Source: Labrys sp. KNU-23 (GTDB lineage Bacteria > Pseudomonadota > Alphaproteobacteria > Rhizobiales > Labraceae). From it: a DNA stretch of 64,000 bases. The position numbers and the translations under genes are program-made. Location: positions 3,235,501 to 3,299,500 of the forward strand of contig NZ_CP043489.1 in the NCBI RefSeq assembly GCF_008330945.1. The letters are read 5' to 3'. A model generated the notes under the pieces. That model was not told the DNA's origin and ran no database searches. It saw only the letters and a list, made by a program, of their open reading frames with translations. This document shows positions 59,437 to 64,000 of the stretch, one piece after another (the stretch's first letter is position 1; each line of letters begins with the position of its first letter).

Positions 59437-60471
59437 GTGAAGCGATCCAGTGCCGACTGGAGCAAGGATGCGTGGAGCTGGCGTCCGGGCGAGGGGCGCT
59501 GGTCGATGAGGCGCCACGGCCTGCCCAAGGCAGCTGTCTATGCCCGCCTCGATACTCGCGACCACCGTCCGCATGAGCGCTATGATTTTTGGCGCGAAGC
59601 CGCCCTCTACGAGATCGACGCGGACCGGCGCAGCGACCCTTCGCCGTTTCTCGCGGAAGGAGCCGGTGTCATCGGGCCGGGAGGTTCCATCTTCACCACG
59701 CGTTCCCATGCGCTGGCAGGAGGGCGCCGGCTCGGGCAAAGCGAACGGGACGGGGGTAACGATATCGCCATCGGCCTGGTTCTTTCGGGGAAGCGCCGGC
59801 ACGCGGAAGGGGATGAGCGCAGCCTGGCCGCGGCAGGGCAATTCTTCGCCTTCGATGCCAGATGCGAGAGCCGGGTGGCCTGGACTGCCTTCGAATCGGT
59901 GCATCTGGCGATGAGGCGCGAGCGCGCGGAAGCGATCCTGGGGCCACGGCTGCCGTCCTCGGCCGCGCTCGCCCGTTGGCTGGGGGCGTCGCCCGCGGGC
60001 CGGATATTGGCTGCGCAGATGCGGGCGCTGGCCGGCGAGATCGACAATCTCCATCCCGACGAGCGCGGCAGCCTGCTCGAGATCACGCTTGATCTGGCCG
60101 ATCTCGCCTTGCGTGACGTCGCGGGACGGGCGTGGGGCGATGATATGGACGTCATCGGCAGCGTCTTCGCCGCAGCGATGCGGCTGATCGACGTCAATCT
60201 CGCCAATCCCGATCTCGATCCTGACATGCTGGCGGGGTTGCTCGGCTGTTCGCGCGCCACGCTCTATCGCTGCTTTGCCGAACAGGACATCGCCATTGCC
60301 GAGGCCATCCGTACCCGGCGGCTGGCCCGGGCGCGCGAGTTTCTGGCCGATGCGCCGCGAAGCGTTCCGATCGCCGATATCGCGATGCGCTGCGGCTATC
60401 TCGACCCGGCCCATTTCAGCCGTCTCTTCCGTCGGGAATATGGCATCAGCCCGACGGATGCCCGCGGTTGA
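59437..60471 (+). CDS. AraC family regulator (FeaR-like)
   Basis: A 344-residue regulator. An N-terminal AraC-binding-2 type domain (HERYDFWREAALYEID, SFTTRSHAL-like region) precedes two helix-turn-helix units (MLAGLLGCSRATLYRCF; IADIAMRCGYLDPAHFSRLF). FeaR-type members control amine or aromatic catabolism. GTG at 59437 has GGGAG upstream; a TTG at 59380 is also in frame. Target unknown. Read to the right, towards the acyl-lipid operon. Confidence 0.82.
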   Translation: MKRSSADWSKDAWSWRPGEGRWSMRRHGLPKAAVYARLDTRDHRPHERYDFWREAALYEIDADRRSDPSPFLAEGAGVIGPGGSIFTTRSHALAGGRRLGQSERDGGNDIAIGLVLSGKRRHAEGDERSLAAAGQFFAFDARCESRVAWTAFESVHLAMRRERAEAILGPRLPSSAALARWLGASPAGRILAAQMRALAGEIDNLHPDERGSLLEITLDLADLALRDVAGRAWGDDMDVIGSVFAAAMRLIDVNLANPDLDPDMLAGLLGCSRATLYRCFAEQDIAIAEAIRTRRLARAREFLADAPRSVPIADIAMRCGYLDPAHFSRLFRREYGISPTDARG

Positions 60472-60522
60472 GCCGCCTTTTTCCGGCGCGTCGACATCGC
60501 AACATGCAAGCATGTCGCTGAG

Positions 60523-60553
60523 AAGCCTGCGATCCAGGGAGTCGCAGGCTTTT
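60523..60553 (+). terminator. terminator after the AraC gene
   Basis: AAGCCTGCGA and TCGCAGGCTT pair perfectly around a 9-base loop, followed by a short T-run. It sits 50 bp past the AraC stop. The ACATGC/GCATGT palindrome just before it (60498-60515) resembles the core of the repeat at 14272. Confidence 0.65.
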
Positions 60554-60615
60554 GGCGATCCTGCTTCTGTCCACGACCCGTTGCCTTTCCCGCTCGAACT
60601 TGACAGAAGGGCGGC

Positions 60616-61767
60616 ATGCCAGTCACCGTCCGCCCCGTCTCCTCCAAGCGCGAGCTCCGGCAGTTTCTCGCCCTGCCACGGCGGATCTATGCCGATTTCA
60701 GCGATTATGTCGCGCCGCTCGATCATGACCGCGCCCAGTTGATCGACCCCGCCAAGAGCGCCTTCTGGACGCATGGGGAAGCGGCCTATTGGCTGGCCTA
60801 TGACGAGCAGGGCAGGGCCATCGGCCGCATCTCTGCCCAGATCGATCATCTCGCTACGGGCCCCCAGCACGAGGGCATCGGCTTTTTCGGCTGCCTCGAC
60901 GCTGTGGACGACGAGAAAGTGGTGGCCGAACTGGTGCGGGTCGCCGCCGCGCATCTCGCCGGCAAGGGCAGAAAGGTGATGCGCGGCCCCTTCACGCTGT
61001 CGATCAACGCTGAATCAGGCCTGCTGATCGACGGTTTCACGGCGCCCGCCATGGTGCTGATGCCCTGGCATCCGCCCTACCTGCGCGCCCATCTGGAGGC
61101 GGCCGGCCTCAAGCTGGTGAAGACGCTGCATTCCTACGGCTTCGACCGGCGCCGCAGCGATCTCGCCGACAGGCTCGATAGACTGGGCATGGAGCGCCGC
61201 CGCAAGGGATTCGACATCCGTGCCATGCGCATGGACAGGCTGGCCGAGGATGCTGAACTCGGCCGCTGCCTGTTCAATGGCTCCTGGGCCGCCAATTGGG
61301 GGTTCGTGCCGGTGTCGCAGGCTGAGATGGCTGCGATGATCAAGGCCTTCAAGCCCCTCCTGAAGGCCGATTATGGCGTCTTCGTCGAACGGAACGGGGA
61401 ACTGCTCGGCTTTGCCCTGTTCCTGCCCAATGTCTTCGAGATCACGGGCGATCTCGGCGGCTCGCCGTCTCCTGCCGGTTGGCTGAAACTGGCCTGGCGT
61501 GGCCTGACGCGGCGCTTCGCCGGCGGCCGCGCCGTGTTGTTCGGCGTGGCGCCGCGCCTGGTCGGTTCGGTCTCCGGCGCCAGCGTCGCCCTCATCCTCG
61601 TGGATGAATTGATGCGCCGGGCTGCCATTACCGGTGTGCAAGATTTGGAATGCGGTTGGATTCTTGACGACAACTATGCCATGACGAGCGTAGTTGAATG
61701 GCTCGGGGCTCGGTCAACACGCCGTTTCGGTGTATTTGAGACATCGATTCAGTCCCATTGCGCCTAA
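60616..61767 (+). CDS. YghO-like / bacterial ceramide synthase-like N-acyltransferase
   Basis: A 383-residue soluble protein of the GNAT superfamily. The N-terminal pattern (LALPRRIYADFSDYVAPLDHDR, LAYDEQGRAIGRISAQIDH) and SWAANWGFVPVSQAEMAAMI match the YghO-like family, which I recall as the group holding bacterial ceramide synthase (bCerS) of Caulobacter. It would N-acylate a long-chain base from acyl-CoA/ACP. Its operon holds an ACP and a ketosynthase. Start with AAGGGCGG upstream. Confidence 0.75.
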   Translation: MPVTVRPVSSKRELRQFLALPRRIYADFSDYVAPLDHDRAQLIDPAKSAFWTHGEAAYWLAYDEQGRAIGRISAQIDHLATGPQHEGIGFFGCLDAVDDEKVVAELVRVAAAHLAGKGRKVMRGPFTLSINAESGLLIDGFTAPAMVLMPWHPPYLRAHLEAAGLKLVKTLHSYGFDRRRSDLADRLDRLGMERRRKGFDIRAMRMDRLAEDAELGRCLFNGSWAANWGFVPVSQAEMAAMIKAFKPLLKADYGVFVERNGELLGFALFLPNVFEITGDLGGSPSPAGWLKLAWRGLTRRFAGGRAVLFGVAPRLVGSVSGASVALILVDELMRRAAITGVQDLECGWILDDNYAMTSVVEWLGARSTRRFGVFETSIQSHCA

Positions 61768-61786
61768 GGACGTGTCCAGGAAGAAG

Positions 61787-62071
61787 ATGTCGACTGATAC
61801 CCAAGATAACATCCTGTCCGATCCGCAGCGTGTCTATGACGAGGTCGTCAACCTGATCATATCCGAGGGGATGGTCGACCGTGAGAAGGTCACGCCCGAC
61901 GCAACCTTCGAGACACTCGGCCTCAAATCCATCGATATCGTGATGATCCTCACGGCGGTGGAAGAAAAGTTCGACGTCTATATTCCGATGGATGGCTCGA
62001 TCGCCGAAGCCAAGGATCTCAAATCCTTCATCGACGGCGTGCTGGCCCGTATCGCCAGTGAAAAGTCCTGA
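61787..62071 (+). CDS. acyl carrier protein
   Basis: A 94-residue acidic carrier protein. The phosphopantetheine Ser is Ser48 in TLGLKSIDIVMIL, LKSI replacing the usual DSL. Helical pattern is normal. It differs from the housekeeping ACP and is probably dedicated to this operon. AGGAAG lies before the ATG. It ends beside the ketosynthase start. Confidence 0.88.
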   Translation: MSTDTQDNILSDPQRVYDEVVNLIISEGMVDREKVTPDATFETLGLKSIDIVMILTAVEEKFDVYIPMDGSIAEAKDLKSFIDGVLARIASEKS

Positions 62072-62072
62072 T

Positions 62073-63284
62073 TTGAGCAGAAAGCGCGTCTACATCACCG
62101 GCATGGGCGCGGCGACGGCGGCAGGACTCGGCGTTCCGGCGCTGTGGCAGGCCGCGCGCGAGGGGCAGAGCGCCATCGGTCCGCTCGAAGTGGCGCGGGA
62201 ACTGCGCCACAACATCCGTATCGCCGGCCAGCTGCGCGGTTTCGACCCGGCTGCCCATATCGAGCCCGACGTACTGGCCTTCTGCGACCGCTTTACCCAG
62301 CTTGCCATCGTGGCGGGTGACGAAGCGCTGGCCCAGGCCGGCTTTGCGCGCGACGACAAGCTCGGCGAGCGCACCGCCACCATCGTCGGCACCGGCGTCG
62401 GCGGCGGGGAAACCATCGAGATCGGCATTCACAATGCCTATGTCACCGGCCAGCGCCTCGACCCCTGGAGCGTGCCGCGCCTGATGCCCAACGGCGCTGC
62501 TTCGCAATTGAGTGCCCGCCATGGCGCCCGCGGTCCGTCCTTTGCCGTCGGCAGTGCCTGCGCCTCCGGCACGCAGGCCATCGGTCTCGGTGCCCATTTC
62601 ATCCGGGCCGGCATCATCGACCGCGCCGTGGTCGGCGGCGCCGAGGCCTGCATCACCGCCTCGGGCATGAAGGGCTGGGAAGCCCTGCGCGTGCTCTCGC
62701 CCAATGCCTGCCGTCCCTTCTCCAAGGACCGCAACGGCATGGTACTCGGGGAAGGCGCCGCCATCTTCGTGCTGGAAAGCGAGGAGAGCGCCCGCGCCAG
62801 GGGCGCGACACCGCTGGCCGAGCTTTGCGGCTATGGCACTTCCAGCGATGCCGGCGACATCGTGCGTCCGGATGCCGGTGGTGCGGCTTCCGCCATGCGC
62901 CAGGCCCTCGCGGATGCCGGGCTGGAGCCGGAGGCGATCGATTATGTCAATGCTCACGGCACCGGCACGCTTGCCAATGACGCCACCGAAGCGGCCGCGC
63001 TCGCCGCTGTTTTCGGCGAGCGCTTGCCGGGGCTTCCGGTCTCCTCCACCAAGCCGGTGCATGGCCACGCTCTCGGTGCGGCCGGCGCCATCGAGCTTGC
63101 GATCACGGTGATGGCCCTGCGCGAGGGCGTGGTGCCGCCGACGCTCAACTGGACAACGCCCGACCCCCGATGCGATCTTGACTGCGTGCCGGGGCAGAAG
63201 AGGGCGGTGACGATGCGCCATGCCATGACGAATTCCTTCGCGTTCGGCGGCATCAATGCGGTGCTGATCGTCGGGCAGGCATGA
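62073..63284 (+). CDS. beta-ketoacyl-ACP synthase (FabF/NodE-like)
   Basis: A 403-residue ketosynthase. The active site is Cys163 (GSACASGTQA), His295 (NAHGTGT) and His332 (HGHALGAAG). The fold is complete, ending AMTNSFAFGGINAVLI. It elongates an acyl chain on the nearby ACP. TTG at 62073, or GTG at 62058 overlapping the ACP gene. Followed at once by two hot-dog genes. Confidence 0.92.
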   Translation: MSRKRVYITGMGAATAAGLGVPALWQAAREGQSAIGPLEVARELRHNIRIAGQLRGFDPAAHIEPDVLAFCDRFTQLAIVAGDEALAQAGFARDDKLGERTATIVGTGVGGGETIEIGIHNAYVTGQRLDPWSVPRLMPNGAASQLSARHGARGPSFAVGSACASGTQAIGLGAHFIRAGIIDRAVVGGAEACITASGMKGWEALRVLSPNACRPFSKDRNGMVLGEGAAIFVLESEESARARGATPLAELCGYGTSSDAGDIVRPDAGGAASAMRQALADAGLEPEAIDYVNAHGTGTLANDATEAAALAAVFGERLPGLPVSSTKPVHGHALGAAGAIELAITVMALREGVVPPTLNWTTPDPRCDLDCVPGQKRAVTMRHAMTNSFAFGGINAVLIVGQA

Positions 63285-63685
63285 GCGCGCCGCCGCCTCT
63301 GCGCATCGGCCCCATTGCGGCGCGGGTCGAGGCGGATGCCGTGCGGCGCTACCGTGAGGCGACCGCCTTCGATGGCATGGCGGGTAACAGCCAGGAGGTC
63401 CCAGCGACCTTTCCTGCCATCTGGCTGTGGCATCCGGCCGCCAAGGCGGCCTTCGACGATCTTGCCGGCGAAGAGCGTCTCATTCCGGTATTGATCGCCC
63501 AGCGCTTCAGCTATCGCCGGGCCCTGCGTATCGGCGAGGAGATTCGCTTCGTGATCACCCGGCGGGCTGACGCCTCCGCACCTGATGACGTGCAGATCGA
63601 GGCGCATATCGAAGGAACGGATGGCGAGGTCATTGCCGATTTCGCCGCGACCTATCGGTTGTTCCAGCCGGAGCAGGCGCGATGA
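63281..63685 (+). CDS. hot-dog fold protein (MaoC N-terminal/FAS1-like)
   Basis: A 134-residue protein resembling a MaoC-type N-terminal hot-dog domain (EVPATFPAIWLWHPAAKAAF, VLIAQRFSYRRALRIGEEIRF, EVIADFAATYRLFQ). The catalytic DxNPLH motif is absent, so it is probably the non-catalytic partner of the next protein. Its ATG overlaps the ketosynthase stop (ATGA), as does the next start. Confidence 0.72.
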   Translation: MSAPPPLRIGPIAARVEADAVRRYREATAFDGMAGNSQEVPATFPAIWLWHPAAKAAFDDLAGEERLIPVLIAQRFSYRRALRIGEEIRFVITRRADASAPDDVQIEAHIEGTDGEVIADFAATYRLFQPEQAR

Positions 63686-64000
63686 GCCATTCGATGCCGC
63701 CCCTCGTCATAGGCCCCATCGGCCCAAGCGAGGTCGAGGCGTTCGCCCGTGCCTCGGGCGACACCAATCCCCTGCATGTCAGCACGGCCATCGCCCGGAC
63801 CATCGGCCTGGAGGCCGCGCCCGTGCATGGCATGCTGCTGGTCGCCTATCTGCATGAGGCGGTGCGACGCTTCCTGCCGGCGGCAACCATCGCCGGCCTG
63901 TCGACCCGCTTCATGGCGCCGGTGCCGGTCGGGGCTGAAGTCGAGATTTCCGGGCGGACGGTCAAGCGTGGCGAGGATGGGAAACCGGCCGTGCTGCGCC
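63682..64000 (+). CDS. MaoC-like dehydratase, truncated by the window edge
   Basis: 106 residues are visible. The hot-dog hydratase motif SGDTNPLHVSTAIA and HGMLLVAYLHEAV are intact, so this half probably carries the dehydratase activity. It pairs with the preceding non-catalytic hot-dog protein for 3-hydroxyacyl-ACP dehydration. The end lies beyond 64000. Confidence 0.82.
   Translation, partial: MSHSMPPLVIGPIGPSEVEAFARASGDTNPLHVSTAIARTIGLEAAPVHGMLLVAYLHEAVRRFLPAATIAGLSTRFMAPVPVGAEVEISGRTVKRGEDGKPAVLR

Overview
The window is a gene-dense, high-GC stretch of chromosome with no phage, integrase or transposase that I can see. It looks like an alphaproteobacterium of the Hyphomicrobiales (Rhizobiales). 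The grounds are an Hsp20 + DUF1150 pair behind a ROSE-like leader, a def-fmt-truA block, a trpF-trpB-trpA operon, nth next to a DUF2244 gene, and intergenic hairpin repeats of the kind common in that order. I cannot assign a genus.

Layout. 0-8 kb: NTF2-like and TetR genes, an alpha/beta hydrolase, a DUF2314 protein, a degenerate TrpF-like protein, an SH3 protein, a D-2-hydroxyacid dehydrogenase, a nucleoside deoxyribosyltransferase, an AraC regulator and a LysE exporter. 8-22 kb: sugar kinase, murJ, hexapeptide acetyltransferase, truA-fmt-def, an MFS carrier, nth/DUF2244, an Ada-like fusion, lldD, gpmA and cbiD. 22-29 kb: a conserved three-gene amidoligase-type system (transglutaminase + DUF2126; permuted ATP-grasp + alpha-E; transglutaminase). 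29-35.4 kb: molybdopterin adenylyltransferase, a VOC protein, a GlxA-type regulator, hrcA, a DUF924 protein, cobB, and a heat-shock unit (sigma-32-like promoter, ROSE-like leader, hsp20, DUF1150). 35.4-40 kb: an array of five 44-bp terminator-like hairpins, a DUF937 protein, an L,D-transpeptidase, a DUF2459 protein, three small unknowns and tRNA-Leu(CAG). 40-45 kb: a NUDIX hydrolase, trpFBA, a secreted unknown and a VanX-like dipeptidase. 45-50 kb: an SMP-30 protein and a polyamine block (PotF-like binding protein, PuuA-like ligase, GntR regulator). 50-56 kb: an iron/heme locus. 56-60 kb: a fatty-acid hydroxylase, a Wzm/Wzt-type exporter, a homologue of Rhodococcus VapA, a 0.6-kb AT-rich gap and an AraC regulator. 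60-64 kb: an acyl-lipid operon (YghO/ceramide-synthase-like acyltransferase, ACP, ketosynthase, two hot-dog proteins) that runs off the window.

The most notable observations are: the cytoplasmic-looking VapA-family protein beside a polysaccharide-type exporter; the hsp20 unit, whose leader folds into a ROSE-type hairpin over the ribosome-binding site; the tandem terminator-like array after it; a family of modular nested-palindrome repeats between genes; the amidoligase-type cluster; and the acyl-lipid operon. All function statements rest on reading motifs and remembered families. No database search was run, and start codons are judged from Shine-Dalgarno-like sequence by eye.
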